From: an uncultured Pelagibacteraceae bacterium
Lineage (GTDB): Bacteria; Pseudomonadota; Alphaproteobacteria; Pelagibacterales; Pelagibacteraceae
Direction: 5' to 3'
Assembly (NCBI GenBank): GCA_902597875.1
Contig: CACJZK010000004.1
Location: 1 to 64,000, forward strand
Length of the DNA stretch: 64,000 nt
Position 1 is the stretch's first letter; the number at the start of each line of letters is the position of its first letter. Made by a program: the position numbers and the translations under genes. The notes under the pieces are model-generated. The model saw only the letters and a list, made by a program, of their open reading frames with translations. It was not told the origin of the DNA and made no database searches. Positions 20,059-29,853 of this stretch are shown piece by piece.

Positions 20059-20603
20059 TGAAACTTAAGTTAATAAAATTTAATAGTGTGGATAGCACTA
20101 ACGATGAGGCCATCAAACTTATAAGAAAAAATAAGATAACGCCTAGTATAATCACAACTAATATACAAAAAAAAGGCAAGGGTACCATGGGCAAAAGTTG
20201 GATATCAAAAAAAGGAAATTTGTTTTTATCTTTATTTTTTGAGATTAAATCAATTAGGTTGAAAGCTAATAAATTTTCAATTTTAAACCCCCACATTGTA
20301 AAAAAAGTACTTTCTGAATATTCTGTTCGTCATATAACTATCAAATGGCCAAATGACTTATTAATTATGAGAAGAAAAATATGTGGAATATTGCAAGAAG
20401 TAATAGAGTATAAAAAAAAGAAATTTTTAATTATTGGAATAGGCATTAACACAATAACATCTCCAAAAAATAATAAATTTAAGTCAATTTCACTATTAGA
20501 ATGTTCTAATCGTAATTTTAAAAATGACGAAATTTTAATGAAAATAAAACTAGCGTACGAGAAAATCTTTTCTAACGTTAAAAAAGATCAATATTTAAAA
20601 TAA
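20058..20603 (+). CDS. birA: Biotin--[acetyl-CoA-carboxylase] ligase, monofunctional
   Basis: A 181-residue BPL/LplA-fold enzyme that attaches biotin to the biotin carboxyl carrier protein. Motifs are SVDSTNDEA (start of the catalytic domain), KGKGTMGKSW (corresponding to the GRGRxGRxW biotinyl-AMP loop), and KWPNDLLI followed by KICGILQE. There is no N-terminal helix-turn-helix and little C-terminal domain, so it cannot act as a BirA-type repressor. I chose ATG 20058, which overlaps the nuoN stop, over the earlier ATG at 19983 inside nuoN. The birA-coaX-rnj-proS order after nuoN is the usual alphaproteobacterial one. Confidence 0.9.
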   Translation: MKLKLIKFNSVDSTNDEAIKLIRKNKITPSIITTNIQKKGKGTMGKSWISKKGNLFLSLFFEIKSIRLKANKFSILNPHIVKKVLSEYSVRHITIKWPNDLLIMRRKICGILQEVIEYKKKKFLIIGIGINTITSPKNNKFKSISLLECSNRNFKNDEILMKIKLAYEKIFSNVKKDQYLK

Positions 20604-20613
20604 AAGGAGAAAT

Positions 20614-21387
20614 TTGTCTAAAAAAAATACTACATATTTAGTTGGTGATATAGGAAATACTTCAACAAAAATATCTTTTCTAAATAAAAATTTTAAAATT
20701 ATAAATTCATTTAATATTGATAGTAAAAAACTATATAAAAGTAAAAATATAAAATCTATTTTCAGTAAAATTCTTGTTAAAAATTTGAATAATAAAATTT
20801 TATTTTCAAGTGTTGTGCCTCAAATTTATAAAAACCTCAAATATTTTCTAAAACGTAAAGGCTTTAAGTCTCATGAGATAAAAGAATTAAAAATAAATAA
20901 AATAATTAAATTAAATGTAAAAAGTTTCAAACAAGTTGGCTCAGATCGTATTGTAAATGCTATTGGTTCATATAATACTTACAAAACAAATTGTTTAGTT
21001 ATTGATTTTGGTACCGCAACAACATTTGATGTAGTTAAAAAACCTGGAATTTATGATGGAGGAGTGATTGCACCAGGTGTAAAACTATCTATTGTTAGTT
21101 TAAATTATTCAGCAGCTCTTTTACCAATGTTAACCCTTAAATCGAATGCTAAAAGTTATGGAAAAAATACCAAAGAAGCACTCAATGCAGGCTTTTTATG
21201 GGGATATAAAGGTTTGATTAATAATATAATAAAAAAGATTACTTCTACTAGTAAATTAAAATATAAAGTAATATTAACTGGTGGTTATTCGAAATTATTT
21301 AAAAAACACATTAACAAAAAATCTATAATAGATAACAACATTACTATGAAAGGAATAATTAAAGTTTATAAACATTTAATAATATGA
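20614..21387 (+). CDS. coaX: Type III pantothenate kinase
   Basis: A 257-residue ASKHA-fold kinase for the first step of CoA synthesis. Visible motifs are the phosphate-1 loop GDIGNTSTK near the N-terminus, QVGSDRIVNAIG (family GxDR), VIDFGTATTFDVV, and GGVIAPGVKLS. The start is TTG 20614, preceded by AGGAG at 20605-20609; there is no ATG between the birA stop and the conserved N-terminus. It overlaps rnj by 4 bp. Confidence 0.92.
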   Translation: MSKKNTTYLVGDIGNTSTKISFLNKNFKIINSFNIDSKKLYKSKNIKSIFSKILVKNLNNKILFSSVVPQIYKNLKYFLKRKGFKSHEIKELKINKIIKLNVKSFKQVGSDRIVNAIGSYNTYKTNCLVIDFGTATTFDVVKKPGIYDGGVIAPGVKLSIVSLNYSAALLPMLTLKSNAKSYGKNTKEALNAGFLWGYKGLINNIIKKITSTSKLKYKVILTGGYSKLFKKHINKKSIIDNNITMKGIIKVYKHLII

Positions 21388-23045
21388 CTAAAGAAAAATT
21401 TATATTTTGCCCGCTTGGAGGTTCAGGAGAAATAGGCGCCAACATGAATCTTTATGCGTATGGGAAGGAAGATGATCAGAAATGGATAATAGTAGACATG
21501 GGAGTAACTTTTGCAGATGACTCCATACCAGGAATAGACCTTATTTATCCAGATCCTGGATTTATTTTGGATAAAAAAGATGACCTGCTAGGAATAGTTT
21601 TGACCCATGCTCACGAAGATCACATTGGTTCCGTTGCTCATATCTGGCCGAAACTCAAATGTAAGATTTATGCAACACCATTCACAGCCATTTTAATTAA
21701 AGAAAAATTTAAAGAAAAAAAAATTGATATATCAAAATATTTAGAAATTATTCAATTAAACGGAAAAATAAATTTAGGTCCATTTGAAATAGATTTTGTA
21801 ACCTTAACTCATTCTATTTTAGAACCGAATGGACTTAGTATAAAAACTCCAGCTGGATTAATTCTTCATACTGGCGATTGGAAAATTGATCCAAATCCAT
21901 TAATTGGAAAAAACATTGATGAGAAAAAATTAAAAGAAATAGGAAATAACAATGTAATGGCAATGATTTGTGACTCAACCAATGTTTTTAGCCCTGGAAG
22001 AGCAGGATCCGAAGCAGATGTGAGAGAAAGTTTATTAAAAATTATAGAAACAAAAACTAAAAAAATAGCTGTAACTTCCTTTGCTTCCAATGTAGCAAGA
22101 ATGGAGTCAATCTTTTATTGCGCAAAAAAAACTAATAGAAAAATTTCATTAGTTGGTCGTTCAATGAACAGAATATACAATGCAGCTAAACAATGTGGTT
22201 ACTTAAAAGATATAATTCAACCTCTAGATCCTAAAGAGGCAAAAAAAATTTCTAGAAATAAAATTATATATCTGTGTACTGGTAGCCAAGGAGAACCTAT
22301 GGGAGCAACGAAAAGAATAATAAATGGCACTCATCCTGATGTTTTTCTAGAATCTGGCGATACAATGATTTTTTCTTCAAAAATAATCCCAGGTAATGAA
22401 AAAAAATTATACCAATTACATAATGAGATTGTTAAAAAAAATATTGAAATAATAACCGAAGAAAATGCATTTGTGCATGTATCAGGTCATCCAAACAGAG
22501 ATGATCTTAAAGATATGTACAAGTGGGTTAAACCAAAATGTGTAATACCTGTTCATGGAGAGCACAGACATATGATGGAACACATTAATTTTGCTAAAGA
22601 AATGCAAATACCTCAAACATTACAAGTTGAAAACGGAGATTTAATTCAACTTAGCCCAGGGAATCAACCTCAAATTATAGATAAGGCTCCAACAGGAAAA
22701 ATTTATTTAGATGGATCTATAGGAGTAAATGAAGACTCTCAATCTGTTAAAGAGAGAAAAAATTTATCCCTTAACGGATATTTGGAAGTAACATTAATTG
22801 TTTCTAACAATGGTAAAATTAAAAAACCAGTAATATCATTTAAAGGTATTCCAGAGGATGAAGTGGCAGAAACTTTTATTTTTGATATGGAAGACGAGAT
22901 TTCTAATATATGTAGAACATTTTCATTAAATAATAAAAATCAAGAAAAAAACTTAATAGAAATGTTGAAGCAGAATTGTAGAAGAATAGTAAAAGCTAAA
23001 ACGGGTAAAAAACCCTTCACGAATATCAATATAGCAAGAATTTAG
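21384..23045 (+). CDS. rnj: Ribonuclease J (metallo-beta-lactamase / beta-CASP)
   Basis: A 553-residue ribonuclease of the RNase J family, acting in mRNA turnover and rRNA maturation. The metal site motif LTHAHEDHIG, the GDWKIDPNPLIG segment, the beta-CASP region CTGSQGEPMGA, and the C-terminal HVSGHPNRDDL and PVHGEHRHM motifs are all present. It is coupled to coaX by ATGA. A 58-bp gap with no clear structure separates it from proS. Confidence 0.95.
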   Translation: MTKEKFIFCPLGGSGEIGANMNLYAYGKEDDQKWIIVDMGVTFADDSIPGIDLIYPDPGFILDKKDDLLGIVLTHAHEDHIGSVAHIWPKLKCKIYATPFTAILIKEKFKEKKIDISKYLEIIQLNGKINLGPFEIDFVTLTHSILEPNGLSIKTPAGLILHTGDWKIDPNPLIGKNIDEKKLKEIGNNNVMAMICDSTNVFSPGRAGSEADVRESLLKIIETKTKKIAVTSFASNVARMESIFYCAKKTNRKISLVGRSMNRIYNAAKQCGYLKDIIQPLDPKEAKKISRNKIIYLCTGSQGEPMGATKRIINGTHPDVFLESGDTMIFSSKIIPGNEKKLYQLHNEIVKKNIEIITEENAFVHVSGHPNRDDLKDMYKWVKPKCVIPVHGEHRHMMEHINFAKEMQIPQTLQVENGDLIQLSPGNQPQIIDKAPTGKIYLDGSIGVNEDSQSVKERKNLSLNGYLEVTLIVSNNGKIKKPVISFKGIPEDEVAETFIFDMEDEISNICRTFSLNNKNQEKNLIEMLKQNCRRIVKAKTGKKPFTNINIARI

Positions 23046-23103
23046 ACTAAAAATAATATATGGTAATTTTTTATATTTATAAATTTAAGGAGATTATAAG
23101 ATA

Positions 23104-24417
23104 GTGTTACTTTCAAAACTTTTTATACCAATAACAAAAGATTTGCCTTCAGATGCTAAGATTAAATCTCATCAACTTATGTTAAGAACTGGAATGATTA
23201 GACAGTCAGCCGCAGGAATTTATTCATGGTTGCCCCTAGGGTTTAAGATAATGAAAAAAATTGAATTAATTGTTAGAGAGGAACAAAATAACATCGGAGC
23301 TCAGGAAATGTTAATGCCTACCATTCAATCCGCAGATATTTGGAAAGAAAGTGGGAGATATGATGATTATGGGGAAGAGATGCTTAGAATAAAAGATCGA
23401 CAAGGCAGAGAAATGTTATATGGCCCAACTAACGAAGAACTTATAACCGAGATTTTTCGTTCTAGTATTAAGTCATATAAATCTCTACCTCAAATGCTTT
23501 ATCATATTCAATGGAAATTTAGAGATGAAGTTCGACCAAGATTTGGTGTGATGAGATGCAGAGAATTTTTTATGAAAGACGCTTACTCTTTCGATATCGA
23601 TGAAGAATCTGCTAAAAAATCATATAATAAAATGTTTTATGCATACTTAAAAACATTTAAAAGATTAGGTTTAGAGGCAATTCCAATGGCAGCAGACACT
23701 GGACCTATCGGTGGTGATCTTTCACATGAATTTGTAATTTTGGCAGAAACTGGAGAAAGCAAAATATATACTGATAAAAAAATTTTTGAAGTTAATCTAA
23801 ATAAATTTCAATTTGATGATAACTCACTAGAAAGTATGAGAAAGGAATTTACTTCTTTTTATGCTGTAACAGATGAGAAGTTTAATAAAAATGAATTTGA
23901 CAAACAAGTTGATAAATCAAATCAAATAATTACAAAAGGAATTGAGGTTGGCCACATATTTTATTTTAGCGATAAATATTCTAAACCACTCAATTGCTTT
24001 ATCGACTCCCAAGATGGAAAAAAAAATTCTGTTAAAATGGGTTCATACGGAATTGGGGTATCCAGATTGGTTGGAGCAATAATAGAAGCTAAATACAACA
24101 ACGATATAATGAAATGGCCGAAGTCAGTCTCTCCATTTGATGTTGTGATTATTCCAAGTATAAGTAAAAATAACACTGAAAACTTAACAAAAGCTAATAA
24201 AATTTACCAAGAATTAAAGCAACAAAATGTTGACGCATTGTTGGATGATGCTGATGAAAATATGTCAGCAAAATTTAAGAAACATGACCTAATAGGAGTT
24301 CCATACCAAATAATTATTGGATCCAAATCACAAGGAGATAAAATTGAATTCAAAGAAATTAATGGTGAAACGAAAATATTAAGTCTTAAAGAAATAAAAG
24401 ATAAAATTAAGAATTAA
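23104..24417 (+). CDS. proS: Prolyl-tRNA synthetase (short, alphaproteobacterial type)
   Basis: A 437-residue class II aminoacyl-tRNA synthetase. Motifs include the N-terminal LRTGMIRQSAAGIYSWLPLG, motif 2 FRDEVRPRFGVMRCREFFMKD, and motif 3 MGSYGIGVSRLVGA. The protein lacks the large editing insertion of the E. coli enzyme, as is usual for the roughly 440-residue alphaproteobacterial form. The start is GTG 23104, giving MLLSKLFIP as in the family, with AAGGAG at 23087-23092, a rather long spacing of 11 bases. Confidence 0.95.
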   Translation: MLLSKLFIPITKDLPSDAKIKSHQLMLRTGMIRQSAAGIYSWLPLGFKIMKKIELIVREEQNNIGAQEMLMPTIQSADIWKESGRYDDYGEEMLRIKDRQGREMLYGPTNEELITEIFRSSIKSYKSLPQMLYHIQWKFRDEVRPRFGVMRCREFFMKDAYSFDIDEESAKKSYNKMFYAYLKTFKRLGLEAIPMAADTGPIGGDLSHEFVILAETGESKIYTDKKIFEVNLNKFQFDDNSLESMRKEFTSFYAVTDEKFNKNEFDKQVDKSNQIITKGIEVGHIFYFSDKYSKPLNCFIDSQDGKKNSVKMGSYGIGVSRLVGAIIEAKYNNDIMKWPKSVSPFDVVIIPSISKNNTENLTKANKIYQELKQQNVDALLDDADENMSAKFKKHDLIGVPYQIIIGSKSQGDKIEFKEINGETKILSLKEIKDKIKN

Positions 24418-24418
24418 A

Positions 24419-25648
24419 TTGTTTAATAAAGTTGAAAGATTAATTTCATCAAGAAATCTTAAACCCAAAAAAAAAGAGGGATTTTTAAAAGTCATTTCTA
24501 TATTTTCTTTTTTAGGGATAATGCTGGGAGTAGCTATTTTAATTATAGTAATGTCAGTAATGAATGGTTTTAGAAATGACCTTACTGAAAAAATTATAGG
24601 ATTTAATCCTCACATAGTAATCAAGCCTTACAGTTCAGATATAGATCAATCGTTTAAACAAAATTTAAAAAAAGAATATCAATTCTTTAAAATCACAGAG
24701 ACATTCGGCGGAGAAGCAGTCATTGTAAACAATGATTTAGTCAAAGGGGTTTTTGTAAAAGGAGTAGACAAAAAAAATGAAAATATTAAAGCAATAGAAA
24801 ATAATTTGATAGATGGTAATCTTAAAGACTTTAAACCAGGCAGAATTATTTTAGGCAAACAATTAGCCATAAATTTAGGAGTAGTAGTAGGAGATAGTAT
24901 TAATCTAATGTCATCTGCTTTTATATCTACACCTATGGGTGGATTACCAATGCAAGAGAGTTTTAAAATAGCAGCAGTTTTTAGTAGTGGGTTTTATGAA
25001 TTTGATCAAGGGGTAGTATTTTTAAATTTAAATGAATCTTTATCATTTTTTGACAAAACTGAAAAAGATTTAAACTTGGAAATTAAATTAGACGATCCTC
25101 TGAAAGCGGATTTTTACAAAAAAAAAATAGAAGTAAAAAATGAAAATTATTATGTTTATTCTTGGACGGATTTAAACAAATCTTTTTTTGCAGCCCTGAA
25201 GCTTGAGAGAAACATAATGTTTATAATACTCACTTTAATAATTATAGTAGCCGCCTTTAATATAATCTCAGGATTAACAATTTTAATAAAAAATAAGACT
25301 AAAGAAATTGCTATTTTTAAGACTTTAGGTTTAAGCAATCAGTCAATTACAAAGTCTTTTTTCTTGACTGGTTTTACAATCGGTTTCTTAGCTTCAATTG
25401 CTGGGGTAATATTTGGAGTTATTTTTTCAATTTATATTGAAGATATAAGGTTTTTTATATCATCAACTTTTAATTTAGAAATTTTTCCTGAAGATATTTA
25501 TTATCTAGATAAATTACCAAGTGATATAAATCCAATATCAATTTTAATTATATTTCTTTTTTCAATTATTGTTACTGCTCTTGCATCTTTTTTTCCAGCA
25601 AAAGCTGTATCAAAAATGGATACAATTAAAGCTTTAAAATATGAATAA
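24419..25648 (+). CDS. lolC: Lipoprotein-releasing ABC transporter permease (LolC/LolE family)
   Basis: A 409-residue inner-membrane permease that with LolD extracts lipoproteins for transport to the outer membrane. The N-terminal RRKEGF-like segment (KKKEGFLKVISIFSFLGIMLGVA) and IIVMSVMNGFRNDL are typical. Four transmembrane segments are seen: one N-terminal, a large periplasmic domain, then three C-terminal ones with the FtsX-like EIAIFKTLG motif. The start is TTG 24419, one base after the proS stop. A single permease gene suggests the LolF-like homodimer arrangement seen in many alphaproteobacteria. It overlaps lolD by 8 bp. Confidence 0.92.
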   Translation: MFNKVERLISSRNLKPKKKEGFLKVISIFSFLGIMLGVAILIIVMSVMNGFRNDLTEKIIGFNPHIVIKPYSSDIDQSFKQNLKKEYQFFKITETFGGEAVIVNNDLVKGVFVKGVDKKNENIKAIENNLIDGNLKDFKPGRIILGKQLAINLGVVVGDSINLMSSAFISTPMGGLPMQESFKIAAVFSSGFYEFDQGVVFLNLNESLSFFDKTEKDLNLEIKLDDPLKADFYKKKIEVKNENYYVYSWTDLNKSFFAALKLERNIMFIILTLIIIVAAFNIISGLTILIKNKTKEIAIFKTLGLSNQSITKSFFLTGFTIGFLASIAGVIFGVIFSIYIEDIRFFISSTFNLEIFPEDIYYLDKLPSDINPISILIIFLFSIIVTALASFFPAKAVSKMDTIKALKYE

Positions 25649-26324
25649 GTATTTAATAGAAGTAAAAAAACTTAAAAAAACTTTTGATCATAGAAACGGT
25701 CAAGTTAAAGTTTTTCAAGATGTAAGTTTAGGAATTAAACCTGGGGAACTAATAGCACTTGTAGGACCCTCTGGATCTGGAAAATCATCTTTCTTACATT
25801 TACTTTCGTTATTAGACAAACCTTCCTCTGGAAAAATATTATTTTTAGGAGAAGATACAAAAAATTTTGGAGAAAATAAAAAAGATCAAATTAGGAAAAG
25901 AAATATTTCAATAATATTTCAAGACAATAATTTACTATCCGATTTTACTACAATTGAAAATGTTATAATGCCACTTATTATTAGGGGTGAAAACTACAAA
26001 AGTTCTTTAAAGAAAGCAGAAAATATTTTAAAGCAGGTTAACCTTTTAGAGAGATCAAATCATTTTCCAAGTGAGCTATCCGGAGGAGAACAACAAAGAG
26101 TTGCAATCGCTAGGTCAATTATTGCTGAAACTGACTTGATCCTAGCTGATGAACCTACTGGTAATTTAGATTTTAAAACTTCACGAAATATTTTTTCATA
26201 CTTCATTAAATTAAAAAAATTAAAAAAAGCAGTTTTGTTTGCAACCCACAATAGAGAGCTTGCTAATAAAGCGGATTACAAGTTGAGTATTTCCAATGGT
26301 CATATAAAAAGAGTTAATGGCTGA
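25641..26324 (+). CDS. lolD: Lipoprotein-releasing system ATP-binding protein
   Basis: A 227-residue ABC ATPase. Walker A GPSGSGKSS, Q loop FQDNNLL, signature LSGGEQQRVAIARS, Walker B LILADEPTGNLD and the switch histidine in FATHNREL are complete. It is paired with the upstream LolC-type permease and overlaps dnaE by 8 bp. Confidence 0.95.
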   Translation: MNKYLIEVKKLKKTFDHRNGQVKVFQDVSLGIKPGELIALVGPSGSGKSSFLHLLSLLDKPSSGKILFLGEDTKNFGENKKDQIRKRNISIIFQDNNLLSDFTTIENVIMPLIIRGENYKSSLKKAENILKQVNLLERSNHFPSELSGGEQQRVAIARSIIAETDLILADEPTGNLDFKTSRNIFSYFIKLKKLKKAVLFATHNRELANKADYKLSISNGHIKRVNG

Positions 26325-29300
26325 AGTAAATAAGATCTTTAATAATTTTAAAATTCATACTCAGTATTCTATTTGTGAAGGTGCAATAAGAATAGATGAT
26401 CTAGCTTTAGCTTGTAAGGAAAAACAAATAAAAGCAATTGGTATATGTGACAGTTATAATTTATGTGGAGCTTTAGAATTTTCTGAAAAGATTAGTAAAG
26501 TCGGTACCCAACCAATTATAGGAACCCAGATAAATTTTTTATTAGAGGGAACAATAGGAAAAATTCCTCTATTTGCAACAACTGAAATTGGATATAAAAA
26601 TCTTATTAATCTATCTTCTAAAAGTTATTTAGACTCTAATGGAGAAAATGATCCTAATTGTAATTTTGATGAATTAATTAATTTAAATCAAGATCTAATA
26701 GTATTAACTGGAAATCAATTTGATTTATTTGGTGAATTATTTAAAAAAAATAAATTAAAAAAAATTGAAGAGAATATAAAAAGACTAAAAATATCACTGA
26801 AAGACAGGTTTTATATTGAAATACAGAGGCATGAAGAGACTGGTGAAAATTCTTACGAAAAATATCTTATTAATTTATCTAAAAAATTAGATATACCTTT
26901 GATTGCTACTCAAGAAGTTTTTTACTTGGAAAAAAATCTTTTTGAGGCTCATGACGCTCTTGTTTGTATTGGTGAGAAAAATTTTGTTAATGACCCAAAA
27001 AGAAAACGATATAACGATCAACATTATTTAAAAAGCAATGATGACTTAAAAAAAGTATTTAGAGATATACCGGAAGCTTTAGAAAATAATTATAATTTTC
27101 CCTATAGATTTAACTTTAAACCAAAAAAATCAAATCCAATTCTGCCATCATTAATGGTTAAAAAAGACCTTACTATTGAAGAGGAACTCAATTTACAAGC
27201 TAAAAACGGATTAGAAAATAGATTAAAAAATTTTATATTAAAAAAAAACAAAACTAACGATAAGGAAAAAATTATCAAACTTTATAAAGATAGGCTTTTG
27301 CACGAATTAAATATTATTACAAAAATGAATTATTCTGGCTATTTTTTAATAGTCTCAGATTATATAAAATGGGCTAAAAATAATAATATTCCAGTTGGTC
27401 CAGGACGAGGTTCAGGAGCTGGTTCATTGGTAGCATACTCTTTAGACATTACTGATTTAGATCCTATTGAATTTGATCTAATTTTTGAGAGATTTTTAAA
27501 CCCTGATAGAATTTCCATGCCAGATTTTGATATAGACTTTTGTGAAGAAAAGAGAGACTTAATATTCCAATATTTAAAATCAAAGTATAAAGGCGGAGTT
27601 GCACATATAATCACTTTTGGAAAATTGAAAGCTAGGATGGCTTTAAGAGATGTTGGTAGAGTTTTAGGTTTGCCATATGGTCACGTAGACAAGATTTGTA
27701 AAATGATACCTTTTGATCCATCTCGTCCACTATCTTTAAAAGAGTCTATTGATAGAGAGCCTAGATTTAAAGAAGAAGTAAAAAATAATAAAAAGGTTGA
27801 AAAATTAATAGAGCTATCTCTTAAACTAGAAGGCCTTAATAGAAATATGGCTACACATGCTGCTGGAGTAGTTATAGCAGGTGAGAAATTATCAGAACAA
27901 GTTCCTCTTTACAAAGATCATTCTTCTAGCTTATTTTTGCCTTCAACTCAATTTGATATGCACTCATCTGAAAATGCGGGTTTGGTTAAATTTGATATTC
28001 TTGGATTAAAGACGTTAACAGTTATTGATAAAACTTTAAAAATGTTGGCTAAAAAGAATATTAAAGTAGATATAACCAAAATTAATCTCAAAGACGAAAA
28101 TATATTCAAACTTTTATCTACGGGAGAAACAACTGGTTTATTCCAGCTTGAAAGTACTGGAGTAAGAGAATCGCTTCGCCAAATGAAACCAAATAAATTT
28201 GAAGACATAATTGCTTTGGTAGCACTTTATAGACCAGGTCCAATGAATAATATTCCAATTTATAATGATTGTAAAAACGGCTTGAAAACACCTGATTATA
28301 TTCATCCTAAATTAGAGAAAATATTAAAACCAACTTACGGAATAATTATTTATCAAGAACAAGTAATGCAAATAGCACAAACTTTAGCTGGGTTTACAGC
28401 TGGAGAAGCTGATATTTTGAGAAGAGCTATGGGAAAAAAGAAAAGAGCGGAACTTGAAAGACAAAAAGAAAGATTTGTTAATGGAGCAATTAAAAATGGG
28501 ATAGACAAAGAATTAGCAAATTTTATATTTACAAAAATAGAACCTTTTGCTGAATATGGATTTAACAAGAGTCATGCGGCTGCTTATGCGCTCATTGCTT
28601 ACCAAACTGCTTATTTAAAAACATATTATAAGGAAGATTTTATCGCCGCAACTATGTCTACTGAATTGACAAGCACAGGAAAATTAAGAGAATTTGTTGA
28701 AGAACTAAAAAGGTTAGATATTGAAGTTGTAAGACCTAGCATAAACAATTGTTATGCTGAATTTAAGGCTGGAAAAAATAAAATTTTCTATGGTTTGGGT
28801 GCGATTAAAAATGTTGGTTTTGAAGCTATTTCAAATATAATAACTGAAAGAGAAAAAAACGGGAAATATAAATCTTTTACAGATTTTATTAGGCGTGTAG
28901 ATCCCAAAGATGTCAACAAACTTCAGCTTGAAGGACTTGTTAAAGCAGGTGCGTTTGACGATATAGAAAAAAATAGAAAAAAAATATTTTCCTCAATACC
29001 AAAAATTATATTAACTATAAAAAGTATTAATGATGATAAAAAAAGCAAGCAAAGCAATCTTTTTGATGTGTCTAATGAATCTGAAAAAGATTTGTTTGAT
29101 TTTAAAACAGAAAAATCTTGGACAAAAAAAGAGTTATTAGCTGAAGAATTTAATTCATTAGGATTTTATATTTCAGATCATCCATTAAATGAATACAAAG
29201 AATTATTTTCTCAATTGCAAATTAAGTCATACAAAGAATTTTTAAAAAATAATTCAAAGGAGGCTCTGGTCGCTGGAACTATTATGTCTATTCAAGAAAA

Positions 29301-29736
29301 AAAGAGTTCAAAAGGCACGCCTTTTGCAATAGTAAAATTTAGTGACAATAGCAGTGAGTTTGAATTATTCCTTTTTTCTGAACTTTTAACAGCAAATAGA
29401 GATAAGTTGAAAGAGTCTGGATCATTTGTTTTGACTTTGCAGAAAGATAAAGCTTTTGGAGAAAGTACTCAACAAAGAATAAATACAAGAAAAATTTTAG
29501 ATTTAAGCGAGATGATCAGAAAACCATATAAAAATGTTTCTATTGAATTAAGCCATGATTACGATATTGAAGAATTAAAAGATGTATTAAAAGAGTCCGG
29601 AAGTACAAAAATAAACTTTATCATTAATGATAAGAATAAAAGTTTTGCATTTGAACTTGAAAAAACAAGAAAATTTGATCTAAATACCTTCAACGACGTT
29701 AAAAACAAGCAATACGTCAAAAAAATAAGCTTTTAG
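26317..29736 (+). CDS. dnaE: DNA polymerase III alpha subunit
   Basis: A 1139-residue replicative polymerase. The N-terminal PHP domain starts at FKIHTQYSICEGA. The polymerase active site shows GPGRGSGAGSLVAYSL and the catalytic aspartates in PDFDIDFCEEKRD. Thumb and finger motifs such as GLFQLESTGVR and LYRPGPM follow, then the helix-hairpin-helix region and an OB domain (EALVAGTIMSIQEKK). A QSNLF sequence at residues 912-916 fits the QxxLF beta-clamp binding motif. Length is normal. Confidence 0.97.
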   Translation: MAEVNKIFNNFKIHTQYSICEGAIRIDDLALACKEKQIKAIGICDSYNLCGALEFSEKISKVGTQPIIGTQINFLLEGTIGKIPLFATTEIGYKNLINLSSKSYLDSNGENDPNCNFDELINLNQDLIVLTGNQFDLFGELFKKNKLKKIEENIKRLKISLKDRFYIEIQRHEETGENSYEKYLINLSKKLDIPLIATQEVFYLEKNLFEAHDALVCIGEKNFVNDPKRKRYNDQHYLKSNDDLKKVFRDIPEALENNYNFPYRFNFKPKKSNPILPSLMVKKDLTIEEELNLQAKNGLENRLKNFILKKNKTNDKEKIIKLYKDRLLHELNIITKMNYSGYFLIVSDYIKWAKNNNIPVGPGRGSGAGSLVAYSLDITDLDPIEFDLIFERFLNPDRISMPDFDIDFCEEKRDLIFQYLKSKYKGGVAHIITFGKLKARMALRDVGRVLGLPYGHVDKICKMIPFDPSRPLSLKESIDREPRFKEEVKNNKKVEKLIELSLKLEGLNRNMATHAAGVVIAGEKLSEQVPLYKDHSSSLFLPSTQFDMHSSENAGLVKFDILGLKTLTVIDKTLKMLAKKNIKVDITKINLKDENIFKLLSTGETTGLFQLESTGVRESLRQMKPNKFEDIIALVALYRPGPMNNIPIYNDCKNGLKTPDYIHPKLEKILKPTYGIIIYQEQVMQIAQTLAGFTAGEADILRRAMGKKKRAELERQKERFVNGAIKNGIDKELANFIFTKIEPFAEYGFNKSHAAAYALIAYQTAYLKTYYKEDFIAATMSTELTSTGKLREFVEELKRLDIEVVRPSINNCYAEFKAGKNKIFYGLGAIKNVGFEAISNIITEREKNGKYKSFTDFIRRVDPKDVNKLQLEGLVKAGAFDDIEKNRKKIFSSIPKIILTIKSINDDKKSKQSNLFDVSNESEKDLFDFKTEKSWTKKELLAEEFNSLGFYISDHPLNEYKELFSQLQIKSYKEFLKNNSKEALVAGTIMSIQEKKSSKGTPFAIVKFSDNSSEFELFLFSELLTANRDKLKESGSFVLTLQKDKAFGESTQQRINTRKILDLSEMIRKPYKNVSIELSHDYDIEELKDVLKESGSTKINFIINDKNKSFAFELEKTRKFDLNTFNDVKNKQYVKKISF

Positions 29737-29740
29737 TCTC

Positions 29741-29767
29741 TTGATTTTTTCTGTTTTTAAATATACT
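29741..29767 (+). promoter_or_regulatory. Candidate promoter for the rpsB operon
   Basis: TTGATT at 29741-29746 and TATACT at 29762-29767 (five of six -10 matches), with a short 15-bp spacer. It starts 5 bp after the dnaE stop. Transcription would begin near 29774, just before the first stem of the structured leader, which supports the assignment. Confidence 0.45.
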
Positions 29768-29783
29768 AAAACATAATTTCGCA

Positions 29784-29853
29784 CACAGCAATTAAGGGCA
29801 ATTGCCCTACCGGTCCAAATTTGGAATAGCTGTGGTGGATTTAACCGGAAAAT
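29784..29853 (+). ncRNA. Structured 5' leader of rpsB (candidate cis-regulatory RNA)
   Basis: The leader can fold as an outer stem CACAGC (29784-29789) with GCTGTG (29829-29834) enclosing two perfect hairpins: GGGCAATTGCCC (29796-29807) and TCCAAATTTGGA (29814-29825). A CCGG in the junction (29810-29813) can pair with a CCGG at 29845-29848, directly in the ribosome-binding region of rpsB. The segment is clearly more GC-rich than its surroundings. A structured leader before ribosomal protein S2 was reported for Candidatus Pelagibacter ubique in a published screen of GC-rich intergenic regions; I infer that this is the same element. S2 autoregulation is the natural hypothesis. Confidence 0.75.

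Noticed and set aside
23046-23103. Possible riboswitch or terminator between rnj and proS
   Set aside because: The 58 bp are nearly all A/T without a stable stem.
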